64,000 bases of DNA from Dyella sedimenti (GTDB lineage Bacteria > Pseudomonadota > Gammaproteobacteria > Xanthomonadales > Rhodanobacteraceae), in NCBI RefSeq assembly GCF_022760995.1, contig NZ_JAKWJO010000001.1, positions 372,001 to 436,000 on the forward strand. The letters are read 5' to 3'. The first letter of the stretch is position 1; every line of letters starts with the position of its first letter. Positions 18,026-26,405 of the stretch are shown piece by piece. A program made the position numbers and the translations under genes. The notes under the pieces are model-generated. The model worked only from the letters and a program-made list of their open reading frames with translations, was not told the origin of the DNA and did not search any database.

Positions 18026-18030
18026 GACGA

Positions 18031-18939
18031 TCAAGGGGCCGCCCGGCGCCAGCGGGGCGGCACGATCGAGCGGCGGCGGATCGCGATGGCGAGCAGGATC
18101 GCCGAGCCGCACGAGCAGATCGCCAAGGCAGCCACCGATGCTTCCGCGCCGAACACGCCGCCGCTCAGCCAGTCCGGTCCCGTGCGGCTGGATACCAGCC
18201 AGCCATGCGCCTCGGTGCCGGAGACAGGGATGCCGTAGACCGTGCCCTGCATGATGTTCCAGGCGGCGTGCAGGCCCATGCAGGCCCACAGCGAGCGGGT
18301 GACGTGGTAGAGCAGGGCGAGCAGCACGCCCGCCTCGATGGCGATGGCCAGCGAACTCCACAGCGTGGCGCCGGGATTGAAGATGTGCGCGGCACCGAAG
18401 AACAGCGCGGAGATCGCCAGCGCCCACCAGGTGCCCAGGCCTTCCTCGACAGTGCGGAACAGCACGCCGCGCGTGATGATTTCCTCGGCCACGCCGGCGC
18501 CGATGCCGGCGGTCAGCACGCCGGGCAGCCAGTCAGCCCCGGGGTTGGTGCCGTTGACGTGGTAGCTGCCGGCCAGCCACAGCACCAGCACGACCGCGCT
18601 GAACAGCAGGGCGCCCAGCAGCAGTCCGGCAGGGACCAGCGTAACCGCGTCGCGCGGGGCGAGTTCTCGCAATGGCCGGCGCTCGATGGCCTTGACCAGC
18701 ACCAGGTAGGCCGGGATCGTGGCGGCCAGTTGCACGGCGAGGTTGGCCCAGGCGTGTGCCAGATGCGTGGTGCCGGTGGCGAAGAAACCCAGCCAGTTCA
18801 CCGTGGCCGAAGCCAGCGCGAAAAGCACGAGATAGAGCACGGTGAAGAAGACGATGCGCGCCAAGGGGGAGAACACCAGCCAGCGTTCCCATGGCGTGGC
18901 GGTGGATGGCGTGGTGAAGGCGACCTGGGCGATTGGCAT
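18031..18939 (-). CDS. CPBP-family intramembrane metalloprotease
   Basis: A 302-residue protein with about eight transmembrane segments. It carries the CPBP (CAAX protease and bacteriocin-processing, formerly Abi) motifs: EEIITRGVLF (EExxxR), FFGAAHIFNP (FxxxH) and HAAWNIMQG (HxxxN). These residues bind the catalytic metal. The substrate is unknown; bacterial members are linked to membrane-protein processing or peptide immunity, and nothing nearby chooses between them. It lies downstream of prfC on the same strand with about 87 bp between. Confidence 0.9.
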   Translation of the reverse strand: MPIAQVAFTTPSTATPWERWLVFSPLARIVFFTVLYLVLFALASATVNWLGFFATGTTHLAHAWANLAVQLAATIPAYLVLVKAIERRPLRELAPRDAVTLVPAGLLLGALLFSAVVLVLWLAGSYHVNGTNPGADWLPGVLTAGIGAGVAEEIITRGVLFRTVEEGLGTWWALAISALFFGAAHIFNPGATLWSSLAIAIEAGVLLALLYHVTRSLWACMGLHAAWNIMQGTVYGIPVSGTEAHGWLVSSRTGPDWLSGGVFGAEASVAALAICSCGSAILLAIAIRRRSIVPPRWRRAAP

Positions 18940-19026
18940 GGATCGGGGCGGTCCCTGCGGATGGAGGGGCTAGGCTAGCAGTCTGGGCGCCAGTCCGGCG
19001 TGGGCCGGAAGCTGGCCATCCGGAGC

Positions 19027-20628
19027 CTACAGGTCGACCGAGGTCGCATGCTCGCGCGTGGCCGTGAAGCGTACCGCCGGAGAGCGCTCCTCCGCCAGTT
19101 GCAGGTTCACCCGCGAAGGCGCCAGGTAGACCAGTTCGCCAGCTGCGTCGATGGCCAGGTTGTTGGCGTGCTTCTCGCGGAATTCCTCCAGCTTCCTGGC
19201 ATCGTCGCAATGCACCCAGCGCGCCGTGGTGACGGTGACCGGCTCGAAGCTGGCATCCACGCCGTATTCGTCCTTCAGGCGATAAGCCACCACGTCGAAC
19301 TGCAGCATGCCCACCGCGCCCAGGATCAGGTCGTTGCTCATCAGCGGACGGAAGAACTGGGTGGCACCTTCTTCCGAGAGCTGGGCCAGGCCCTTCTGCA
19401 GCGCCTTCATCTTCAGCGGATCGCGCAGACGCGCGCGGCGGAACAGTTCCGGCGCGAAGTTGGGAATGCCGGTAAAGCTGACCATCTCGCCCTCGGTGAA
19501 GGTGTCGCCGATGCCGATGGTGCCGTGGTTGTGCAGGCCGATCACGTCGCCGGGATAGGCGTTCTCCACGATCTCGCGGTCGCTGGCCATGAAGGTGAGC
19601 GCGTTGGCGATGCGCACCTCCTTGCCGGTGCGCGTCTGCATCATCTTCATGCCGGCGCGGTAGGTGCCCGAGCAAACGCGCATGAAGGCGATGCGGTCGC
19701 GGTGCGCGGGGTCCATGTTGGCCTGGATCTTGAACACGAAGCCGGTGAGGGCTTCCTCCTCCGGCTTCACCTCGCGCGTCAGCGTGGCGCGCGGGCGCGG
19801 CGCGGGGGCGTGCTCGACGAAGAAGTCCAGCAGCAGTTGCACGCCGAAGTTGTTCACCGCCGACCCGAAGAACACCGGAGTGAGCTTGCCAGCCAGGTAC
19901 TGCTCCGCGTCGAACGGGTGCGAGGCGCCCTGCACCAGCTCCAGTTCCTCGCGCAGCTCGGCCAGCGCCTCGGCGCCGACGGCCGCTTCCAGGCCCGGTG
20001 CATCCAGGCCCTTGAAGATGGTCGAATCCTGGCGGGTGAAGTTCTTGCCCTGCTCGAACACGTGAACTTCGTCGAGCAGCAGGTGGTACACGCCCTTCAG
20101 GCGCTTGCCCATGCCGATGGGCCAGGTCAGCGGCGCGCAGGCGATGCCCAGCACCGACTCCACCTCGTCCAGCAGTTCGACTGGCGAGCGGCCCTCGCGG
20201 TCGAGCTTGTTGATGAAGGTCATGATGGGCGTGTCGCGCAGGCGGCACACCTCCATCAGCTTGATGGTGCGCTCCTCCACGCCCTTGGCGCAGTCGATCA
20301 CCATCAGCGCCGAGTCCACCGCGGTGAGCACGCGGTAGGTGTCCTCGGAGAAGTCCGCATGGCCCGGGGTATCGAGCAGGTTGACGATGCGGCCCTCATA
20401 GGGGAACTGCATCACCGAGGAGGTCACCGAGATGCCGCGTTCCTTCTCCAGCGCCATCCAGTCGGAGGTGGCATGGCGCGCGGCCTTGCGGCCCTTCACC
20501 GAGCCGGCCATCTGGATCGCGCCGCCGAACAGCAGCAGCTTTTCGGTCAGCGTGGTCTTGCCGGCGTCAGGGTGGCTGACGATGGCGAAGGTGCGGCGGC
20601 GGCGGGTTTCGTCGAGGTGCGTGGACAT
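19027..20628 (-). CDS. prfC: Peptide chain release factor 3
   Basis: A 533-residue translational GTPase that recycles RF1 and RF2 after peptide release. The G domain shows [18 protein letters not shown] (G1), [12 protein letters not shown] (switch I), [14 protein letters not shown] (G3) and INKLDR (G4), followed by the RF3-specific region ending [13 protein letters not shown]. The start at 20628 ([23 protein letters not shown]) matches the family; a longer in-frame start at 20709 would add a nonconserved extension. Length matches E. coli RF3 (529). Confidence 0.97.
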   Translation of the reverse strand: MSTHLDETRRRRTFAIVSHPDAGKTTLTEKLLLFGGAIQMAGSVKGRKAARHATSDWMALEKERGISVTSSVMQFPYEGRIVNLLDTPGHADFSEDTYRVLTAVDSALMVIDCAKGVEERTIKLMEVCRLRDTPIMTFINKLDREGRSPVELLDEVESVLGIACAPLTWPIGMGKRLKGVYHLLLDEVHVFEQGKNFTRQDSTIFKGLDAPGLEAAVGAEALAELREELELVQGASHPFDAEQYLAGKLTPVFFGSAVNNFGVQLLLDFFVEHAPAPRPRATLTREVKPEEEALTGFVFKIQANMDPAHRDRIAFMRVCSGTYRAGMKMMQTRTGKEVRIANALTFMASDREIVENAYPGDVIGLHNHGTIGIGDTFTEGEMVSFTGIPNFAPELFRRARLRDPLKMKALQKGLAQLSEEGATQFFRPLMSNDLILGAVGMLQFDVVAYRLKDEYGVDASFEPVTVTTARWVHCDDARKLEEFREKHANNLAIDAAGELVYLAPSRVNLQLAEERSPAVRFTATREHATSVDL

Positions 20629-20791
20629 GGCGGCATCGGGGTTGGCGAACCGCCTATTGTACCAAGCCCCGGGCCGGGCCTGCTTTCCGCGCCATTTCGC
20701 GGCTTTCAAGGGGTTGCCGGCATTTTCCGGTCTGTCCGCGCAGGCCGGCTGCCGTCATGGCCAAAATGGCATGTTGGTATGACGAAATGCT

Positions 20792-20877
20792 TTGAGTTGA
20801 AGGAAAACTGTCATGTTATGGTCCTTGTGCGATGCGGAATGTCGGCAACGATTTTCCGTCTAGACGTCCAAATAAAC
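20792..20877 (+). promoter_or_regulatory. Leader of the TonB receptor operon with a CTAGACGTC motif
   Basis: A weak promoter TTGAGT (20792-20797) and TATGGT (20817-20822) is spaced 19 bp. Downstream, TTCCGTCT-AGACGTCC (20854-20869) contains the perfect palindrome CGTCTAGACG (20857-20866) and resembles the tandem AGACGTTT-AGACGTCT in front of metX. The promoter is tentative; the shared motif is plain in the sequence. Confidence 0.4.
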
Positions 20878-20897
20878 GATTGCGCACGGGGTGTGTC

Positions 20898-23387
20898 GTG
20901 GCTCGGGAAAGCAGGGGTTTTCATGGGGCGCCGTTGGCGGCGAGGCGGTTGAAGGTGCTGGCGGTGGCTGTGGCGATGGCCTGGCTGCCTGCCGTGTCGA
21001 TGGCGCAGGACCAGGCCGGCAATGCCAGGAATCTCAGCACGGTGGTGGTCACCGGCGAACGCGGTGAAAGCGACGCCACCGTGCTCAACAGCGCCGTGCC
21101 CATCACGGTGTTCACCAGCGAGGACCTGAAAAAGACCGGCAAGGTGGGCTTGAAGCACATCCTGGCCACGCTCGATCCCTCGCTGACGCTGGCCGAGAAC
21201 GCCTACGGCACCTCGGCCTCGGTGCGCCCTTTCACCATGCGCGGCTTCAGCGGCGACGAGGTGCTGGTACTGGTCAACGGCAAGCGTCGGCATACCTCCT
21301 CGTTCGTCAACAACGTTTCCTCGATCGCGGGAGGCAGCGCGCCGGTCGACCTGGACCTGATCCCGGTCAGCGCCATCGACCATATCGAGGTGCTGCACGA
21401 TGCCGCCGCCGCCCAGTACGGCTCGGACGCGATCGCCGGCGTGATCAACATCATCCTGAAGCGCGACGACAGCGGCGGCGAGGCCGATACCACCTTCGGC
21501 GCGAACTACCACGACGGCGGCGCCACCCTGCAGGAAGAGTTCAACAAGGGCTTCAAGCTGGGCGACGGCGGTTTCCTCAACCTGTCGCTGGATGCGCGGC
21601 GGCAGAAACCGGCGCCGCTGCCGGTCTATCCGACGCTTTACCCCTCCAACCCGTTCTACACGCCGCTGCCCGATGGCTCGCCCGATCCGCGCGAGGCGAG
21701 TGTGGACCGGCGCCATTTCGACAAGGGCTACGGCCAGCCCACCGACGACCACCTGATCAACCTCGGCTACAACCTGGAGTTGCCGTTGAGCGACAACGTG
21801 GCGCTGTATTCCAACGCCACCCTGAGCTATCGCGACGTGGTGGCGGCGAGCACGCCCTATGGCGAGGGCAGCGTCTCCAACCTGCCCGAGATCTATCCCA
21901 ACGGGTTCCAGGCCTACCGGCACATCTACGAGACCGACTACCAGTTCACCGCCGGGCTCAAGGGGCAATGGGGCGGCTGGCATTGGGATCTCAGCACCAC
22001 CTACGGACGCGACCATGCCCGCCTGCACGGGCAGAACACACTCAATCCCTCGCTGGGACCGGATAGTCCCACCAGCTTCTATCTCGGCGAGCAGGATTTC
22101 GACCAGCTCACCACCAACCTGGACCTGACGCGCGCGTTCGACGTGGGACTGCACGCGCCGCTGCAGGTGTCCTGGGGCCTGGAGCAGCGCTGGGAGAAAT
22201 ACGAACTGGGTGCGGGCGAGCCGGATTCCTACATCAACGGCGGCTATGCCAGCCCGGACGGCCCGTATGCCGGCGTGCTGCGCAACGGCGGCCTGCAGGC
22301 ATTCAACGGCTATACGCCGGCCAATGCGGTCAACCTGGAACGCGACGTCTATGCCGGCTACGCGGAGGCGGCCACCGACCTCACCGATCGCTGGCACGTG
22401 GACCTGGCCGGGCGCTATGAGCATTACAGCGATACGGACCATGTGTTGTCCGGCCAGTTGAGCAGCCGCTTCGCTCTGACCTCGACGCTTGCCCTGCGCG
22501 GCTCGATCGGCACCGGCTTCCGCGCGCCCTCATTGCAGCAGGAGGGCTTCGCCACCACCGGCTACAACACGGCGAACCTCGGCAACGGCTACCAGAGCGT
22601 GGAATCGCTGTGGCTGCGCGCGAACTCGCCGGTGGCCGCGGCGCTGGGCGGCACGCCGCTCAAGCCGGAGCGGTCGCGCAACTACAGCCTGGGCCTGGTC
22701 TATAACCCCACCGACACGCTGCATTTCAGCATCGACGCCTACCAGGTCCAGATCGACGACTTCATCAGCGCGACCGGCTATATCTCCGGCCCGGCGGTGG
22801 CCTCGATCCTCACCGGCTACGGCTACTCGGGCCTGGACAGCGTGAAGTTCTTCACCAACGCCGCCGATATCCGCAGCCGCGGCATCGATGCCACGGCGTC
22901 ATGGCGGCAGGACCTGGGCCGCTACGGCTCCGTCGACTGGACCTTCACCGGCAACGTCAACCACCTGCACGTGCTGAGCACGGTGCCCACGCCGCCGCAG
23001 CTGAGCGCGCTCGGCCCCACCTACCAATTGCTCAATGCCGAGGCGCAGGCGGAGATCACCGAGAGCAGCCCCGACCGCAAGCTGATCCTCGGCGGCGACT
23101 GGCATCTCGGCAAGCTCGGCGTGCTGCTGCACGAGACGCAGTACGGCACCTACCGCGAGGCCTACGGCGCATGGTTCGACGCGCGCTGGATCACCGACCT
23201 GGAAGTCAACTACCAGTTGACCCCGGCGGTGAACCTGGCGGTGGGCGCCAACAACCTGTTCGACGCGCGTCCGTTCAAGTCGGCGGTGGCGTTCTATCCC
23301 TCGCTGGGCGAAAGCTACTATGGCAACACCGCGCCCTACGGCCTCAACGGCGGTTACTGGTATGCGCGCCTTGGCATCACCTTCTGA
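20898..23387 (+). CDS. TonB-dependent outer-membrane receptor
   Basis: About 829 residues. After a signal peptide (VLAVAVAMAWLPAVSMAQ) comes a TonB-box-like STVVVTGERGE, the plug domain (PITVFTSEDLKKTG..., FTMRGFSGDEVLVLVNGKRR, DHIEVLHDAAAAQYGSDAIAGVINIILK), and a 22-strand-type barrel ending in aromatic F. It imports a scarce ligand across the outer membrane with TonB-ExbBD energy; the ligand is unknown. The start is uncertain: an ATG at 20832 lies upstream of the CTAGACGTC motif, GTG 20898 follows GGGGTG, and TTG 20949 gives a minimal signal peptide. I chose 20898. A Tat-exported aminotransferase follows 10 bp downstream in the same operon. Confidence 0.9.
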   Translation: MARESRGFHGAPLAARRLKVLAVAVAMAWLPAVSMAQDQAGNARNLSTVVVTGERGESDATVLNSAVPITVFTSEDLKKTGKVGLKHILATLDPSLTLAENAYGTSASVRPFTMRGFSGDEVLVLVNGKRRHTSSFVNNVSSIAGGSAPVDLDLIPVSAIDHIEVLHDAAAAQYGSDAIAGVINIILKRDDSGGEADTTFGANYHDGGATLQEEFNKGFKLGDGGFLNLSLDARRQKPAPLPVYPTLYPSNPFYTPLPDGSPDPREASVDRRHFDKGYGQPTDDHLINLGYNLELPLSDNVALYSNATLSYRDVVAASTPYGEGSVSNLPEIYPNGFQAYRHIYETDYQFTAGLKGQWGGWHWDLSTTYGRDHARLHGQNTLNPSLGPDSPTSFYLGEQDFDQLTTNLDLTRAFDVGLHAPLQVSWGLEQRWEKYELGAGEPDSYINGGYASPDGPYAGVLRNGGLQAFNGYTPANAVNLERDVYAGYAEAATDLTDRWHVDLAGRYEHYSDTDHVLSGQLSSRFALTSTLALRGSIGTGFRAPSLQQEGFATTGYNTANLGNGYQSVESLWLRANSPVAAALGGTPLKPERSRNYSLGLVYNPTDTLHFSIDAYQVQIDDFISATGYISGPAVASILTGYGYSGLDSVKFFTNAADIRSRGIDATASWRQDLGRYGSVDWTFTGNVNHLHVLSTVPTPPQLSALGPTYQLLNAEAQAEITESSPDRKLILGGDWHLGKLGVLLHETQYGTYREAYGAWFDARWITDLEVNYQLTPAVNLAVGANNLFDARPFKSAVAFYPSLGESYYGNTAPYGLNGGYWYARLGITF

Positions 23388-23397
23388 GGAATCTTGC

Positions 23398-24537
23398 ATG
23401 TCCGAGCATGGCTTCGATCGCCGCAGCTTTCTCAAGGGAGCCGGCGCCGCCGTGGGCGCGGCCCTGCTGGTTCCCGAGTGGAGCCGTCCCGCGCTGGCGG
23501 TCGCCGCGCCGACGGCGACAGGGCAGAGCCTGGTAAGGCTCAGCTTCAACGAAAATCCCTATGGCCCATCGTCGCTGGCCGTGCAGGCGATCCAGCAGGA
23601 GTTGGGCCGGGTGGTGCGCTATGGCGACGAAAGCGCCGCCCACGCCTTGCGCGAGCAGGTGGCCGCCTACGAGAAGCTGCCGGCCGACCATGTGGTGCTC
23701 GGCGAGGTGCTGGATACGCTGGGCCTGCACCTGGGTACCGAGGGCGGTCCCGGCGGCGAGTTCATCTACTCGACGCCCGGCTACCTGGCCCTGGTCGACG
23801 CCACCTCGCGCGTGGGCGGCGTCAGCGTCGCGGTGCCGCTGGACGCCAGCCAGGGCAACGACCTTCTGGCCATCGCGGCGAAGGTGAATCCCAGGACGCG
23901 CGCCGTCTACCTAGTCAACCCGCACAACCCCAGCGGCACCGTCAGCGACGATGCGGCGTTCAAGCGCTTCCTTCGCGAGGTATCGCAAAAGACGCTGGTG
24001 ATCGTGGACGAGGCCTATCTCGAATACACCGAGGACTTCGCCACGCGCAGCGCGGTGGACCTGGTGCGCGAGGGTGCCAACGTGGCGGTGTTCCGCACCT
24101 TCGCCAAGATCCACGGCCTGGCCGGCTTGCCCTTCGGCTACCTGTTGGCGCCGCCGGCGCTGGTGGCCGCGCTGACAAAGGAGGGCGCGGGCAGCGCCGA
24201 GGGGCTGGGCCGGCTGGCCATCGCCGCCGCCGGCGCGGCGCTGCGGGACACGGCCCTGCTGGAGCGCAGCCGCACCGCCGTGGCACGCGAGCGCGAACGC
24301 TGGCTGGCGGTGCTGGCGGAGTTGAAGCTGCCGCACAGCGCATCGGCCGCCAACTTCATCTTCTTCGATGCCGGCCGGCCGCAACACGAGCTGGCCAAGG
24401 CATTCCTGCAGCGCGGCATCGACATCGGCCGGGCATTCCCGCCGCTGGAGCACTGGGCGCGCATCACCATCGGCCTGCCGGAGGAAAACGCCAGGGCGCA
24501 GGCCGCGCTGCGGGCGATCCTCGCGGGTTCGCTCTAG
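23398..24537 (+). CDS. Tat-exported PLP aminotransferase (HisC-like)
   Basis: A 379-residue fold-type I aminotransferase resembling histidinol-phosphate aminotransferase. Visible marks are LSFNENPYGPS, VNPHNPSGT, VDEAYLEY and FRTFAKIHGLAGLPFGY, where Lys binds PLP. The HisC GNGSDE is replaced by GEVLDT, so a different substrate is likely. It begins with a twin-arginine signal (DRRSFLKGAGAAVGAALLVP), so it is folded with PLP in the cytoplasm and then exported to the periplasm. GAGGA lies seven bases before ATG 23398, and it is 10 bp behind the TonB receptor, so the two are co-transcribed. Together they suggest uptake and periplasmic processing of an amino-acid-like ligand. Confidence 0.9.
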   Translation: MSEHGFDRRSFLKGAGAAVGAALLVPEWSRPALAVAAPTATGQSLVRLSFNENPYGPSSLAVQAIQQELGRVVRYGDESAAHALREQVAAYEKLPADHVVLGEVLDTLGLHLGTEGGPGGEFIYSTPGYLALVDATSRVGGVSVAVPLDASQGNDLLAIAAKVNPRTRAVYLVNPHNPSGTVSDDAAFKRFLREVSQKTLVIVDEAYLEYTEDFATRSAVDLVREGANVAVFRTFAKIHGLAGLPFGYLLAPPALVAALTKEGAGSAEGLGRLAIAAAGAALRDTALLERSRTAVARERERWLAVLAELKLPHSASAANFIFFDAGRPQHELAKAFLQRGIDIGRAFPPLEHWARITIGLPEENARAQAALRAILAGSL

Positions 24538-24662
24538 GGCCTGTTTATGGTCGTGGCCTACATCACTGGAATATCCAAGGATCGAGTGTATAAGTCCGCG
24601 TCAGCAGCGCTGCGCTGAATTGGCGCAGTGCGGTCGAACTGGCCTCCGCTGGCATCTGATCG

Positions 24663-24794
24663 ATGGGCGAATTCCTTGCTTTTCTGGCCGGCCTTCTCAC
24701 GGACTATTGGGGGCAGGCCGGCCAACGCTGGGCATGGTGGGCATTGGGCGCCATCGTGCTGGTGATTGCGCTCATGTGGATGGTGGTGCGGTAG
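24663..24794 (+). CDS. Possible 43-residue membrane microprotein
   Basis: An ORF too short for routine calling: MGEFLAFLAGLLTDYWG, then a Trp-rich single transmembrane helix (WAWWALGAIVLVIALMWMV) ending VVR. Hydrophobic composition and a basic C-terminus look like a real small membrane protein. There is no good ribosome site, and a possible TGTATAAG -10 lies about 75 bp upstream. Function unknown. Confidence 0.4.
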   Translation: MGEFLAFLAGLLTDYWGQAGQRWAWWALGAIVLVIALMWMVVR

Positions 24795-24906
24795 TCACGG
24801 GCGGGGAACTTCTTGTCCGCCATCGCGGCCTGCTTCATCGCCAGCCTGCTGCGCTGGATGCAGGGGAGGTAGCCGGGTATCGGCCCCGCACCCCTGTGGC
24901 GTCGCG

Positions 24907-24931
24907 GTCGCGCACAGGGTGCGCTCCCACA
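24907..24931. repeat. Single family A REP arm
   Basis: A copy of the 25-base arm seen at 11785-11809, here without its inverted partner. It lies 13 bp after the end of the M24 peptidase gene, reading opposite to it. Confidence 0.85.
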
Positions 24932-24943
24932 GAGATGAGGGGT

Positions 24944-25606
24944 TCAGGCCGTCAGCAGATCTTCGTAGAACGCCCCGTAGGGTTCGGTCGGGTGGGCGAT
25001 CTGGATCTCCAGGATCCATAGCCCGCCGGACGGGCGCTCGCCCAGTTCGCCGAGGTCGCCCGCCTTGTGGACCGCATGGGGGAAATCGCTGACGCGGTGG
25101 CCTTTCACCTCGTGGTTGAGACGCCAGCCCATGGCTTCGGCCTGCTGGCCGGCGAAGGCGTACAGCGCCTCGCCGCTGAGTCCGCGCTCACGCCAGGCCC
25201 CGGCCACCACCTGGAACAATTCGCGCGCCGCATCGGCGCAGGCCTGCCGCTCCGGTGCGTGGCCGATGGTGAAGGTGTCGCCCACGTCGCCCTCATGGCC
25301 GTCGAACACCAGCCCCAGGTCGATGAAGTAGATGTCGTTTTCGCCCAGCCGCACGCCGGGATCGGAGCGTTCGCGGTAGGTCAGGGTGGTATTGGCGCCG
25401 ATGCGGATGATCACCGGATGCCATAGCCGTTCCACGCCCAGTTCGCGGAACACCCCGGCGGCCATGGCCCTGGCCTCGTCCTCGCCGATGCCTGGCCGCA
25501 TGCGCTGGCGGATGCCATGCAGGGCGGCCCAGCTAAGCTCGCGCGCCCGCTGCATCAGCCGGGGATCGAAGCGGTCGCCGACCGCTTCCTGGGGGAGATG
25601 GCTCAC
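24944..25606 (-). CDS. M24-family metallopeptidase-like protein
   Basis: A 220-residue pita-bread fold protein of the methionine aminopeptidase/Xaa-Pro peptidase family. The five metal ligands can be placed: Asp in FIDLG, Asp in EGDVGDTF, His in VSDFPHAVH, Glu in ILEIQI and Glu in AFYEDLL. It lacks the N-terminal domain of aminopeptidase P, so it is a short stand-alone catalytic unit. Its substrate is unknown; methionine aminopeptidase itself has a different N-terminal signature. The next gene upstream on the same strand, a DUF1304 protein, is 37 bp away. Confidence 0.88.
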   Translation of the reverse strand: MSHLPQEAVGDRFDPRLMQRARELSWAALHGIRQRMRPGIGEDEARAMAAGVFRELGVERLWHPVIIRIGANTTLTYRERSDPGVRLGENDIYFIDLGLVFDGHEGDVGDTFTIGHAPERQACADAARELFQVVAGAWRERGLSGEALYAFAGQQAEAMGWRLNHEVKGHRVSDFPHAVHKAGDLGELGERPSGGLWILEIQIAHPTEPYGAFYEDLLTA

Positions 25607-25643
25607 GGCGTTATCCGATGTCCCGAGAGGGTAGCCATGGTAC

Positions 25644-26006
25644 TCAGGCCAGCAGCACCAGCGCGATGCCGAGCAGGGCCGGCAGGGCCTGCACCCACAG
25701 CACCTTGCGGGTGGCGGTCAGGCCGCCGAACAGGCCGGCCACCAGGATGCAGCCCAGGAAGAACAGGATGACCGCCCGGCCCTCGGCGCCCAGCCACAGG
25801 CCCCACAGCAGGCCGGCGGCCAGGAAGCCATTGTAGAGCCCCTGGTTGGCCGCCAGTACCCGGGACTGCTCGGCGAACTCCTGGCTGAGATCGAAGGCGC
25901 GCCGGCCCGAGGGGCGGGTCCACAGGAACATCTCCAGCACCAGGAACCACAGGTGCAGGAGGGCGATCAGGGCGACAACGGCGTGGGCAACCAGGGGCAT
26001 GGGCAT
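25644..26006 (-). CDS. DUF1304 membrane protein
   Basis: A 120-residue protein with four transmembrane helices matching the DUF1304 family (HLWFLVLEMFLW near the first helix, then ANQGLYNGFLAAGLLWG). Function is unknown for the family. The start is one of two nearby ATGs (26006 or 26000). It is divergent from the methionine operon, 200 bp away, and lies 37 bp upstream of the M24 peptidase gene. Confidence 0.85.
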   Translation of the reverse strand: MPMPLVAHAVVALIALLHLWFLVLEMFLWTRPSGRRAFDLSQEFAEQSRVLAANQGLYNGFLAAGLLWGLWLGAEGRAVILFFLGCILVAGLFGGLTATRKVLWVQALPALLGIALVLLA

Positions 26007-26150
26007 CGATCCCGGACGAGGGAGGCGAAGTGTCGCAGTCGACGCGATCGGCCGCAAACCCTGCGGCGAGCCCATTCCGGCGGGACGGCAGGCGGGGTCC
26101 TGCGGGCGGATCGGCCGGTTCCGTCCCGATTTTGCGGGCTCTATACGCCT

Positions 26151-26197
26151 AGACGTTTAGACGTCTATTGACAGGTGCATGCGATGGTCGCTAGTCT
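26151..26197 (+). promoter_or_regulatory. Promoter of the methionine operon with a tandem met-box-like operator
   Basis: Two contiguous 8-bp units, AGACGTTT (26151-26158) and AGACGTCT (26159-26166), match the E. coli MetJ box AGACGTCT at 7/8 and 8/8. They are followed one base later by a perfect -35 TTGACA (26168-26173). A weak -10 lies at CTAGTC/TAGTCT (26191-26197). TAGACGTCTA (26158-26167) is a perfect palindrome. Confidence 0.6.
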
Positions 26198-26205
26198 TTC
26201 CGCCA

Positions 26206-26317
26206 CTCATCGAGACCGGCGGAGGGACAGGCCCTTTGAAGCCGGGGCAACCTGCGGAATCTTCCGCAACGGTGCCAATTCCTGCGGCGGCGCCGAATGG
26301 CGCTCCCGCGAGATGAG
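26206..26317 (+). promoter_or_regulatory. SAM-I (S-box) riboswitch
   Basis: The leader shows the S-box aptamer in order: P1 left CTCATC (26206-26211), CGAGACCGGCGGAGGGAC, then GGCCCTTTGAAGCCGGGGC, AACCTGCGG, CAACGGTGCCAATTCCTGC, and P1 right GATGAG (26312-26317). The GGCCCTNTGAANCC and GGTGCCAATTCC blocks are the most conserved parts of the class. It senses S-adenosylmethionine and switches off the downstream methionine genes when SAM is high. Confidence 0.95.
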
Positions 26318-26364
26318 GGTAGATCCGCACCGCCCGCGTCCGCCGGCCGTGCGTCGCTCCCTCC

Positions 26365-26395
26365 CTCCGGTCCGCAGGTCGATGCCCGACCGGAG
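26365..26395 (+). promoter_or_regulatory. RBS-sequestering hairpin (riboswitch expression platform)
   Basis: CTCCGGTC (26365-26372) pairs with GACCGGAG (26388-26395), which contains the GGAG of the metX ribosome site, 10 bases before its ATG. No U-tract follows, so control is probably translational rather than by termination. Confidence 0.65.
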
Positions 26396-26405
26396 AAGAG
26401 CCAAG

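Larger units (their letters stand above)
24538..24943. other. 406-bp intergenic region with a small ORF, hairpin and half REP
   Basis: Between the aminotransferase and the M24 peptidase. It holds an imperfect hairpin GCGCTGCGC/GCGCAGTGC (24607-24631), a TGTATAAG that could be a -10 near 24590, a 43-codon ORF (24663-24794) and a single family A repeat arm (24907-24931). No larger gene is visible. Confidence 0.6.
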
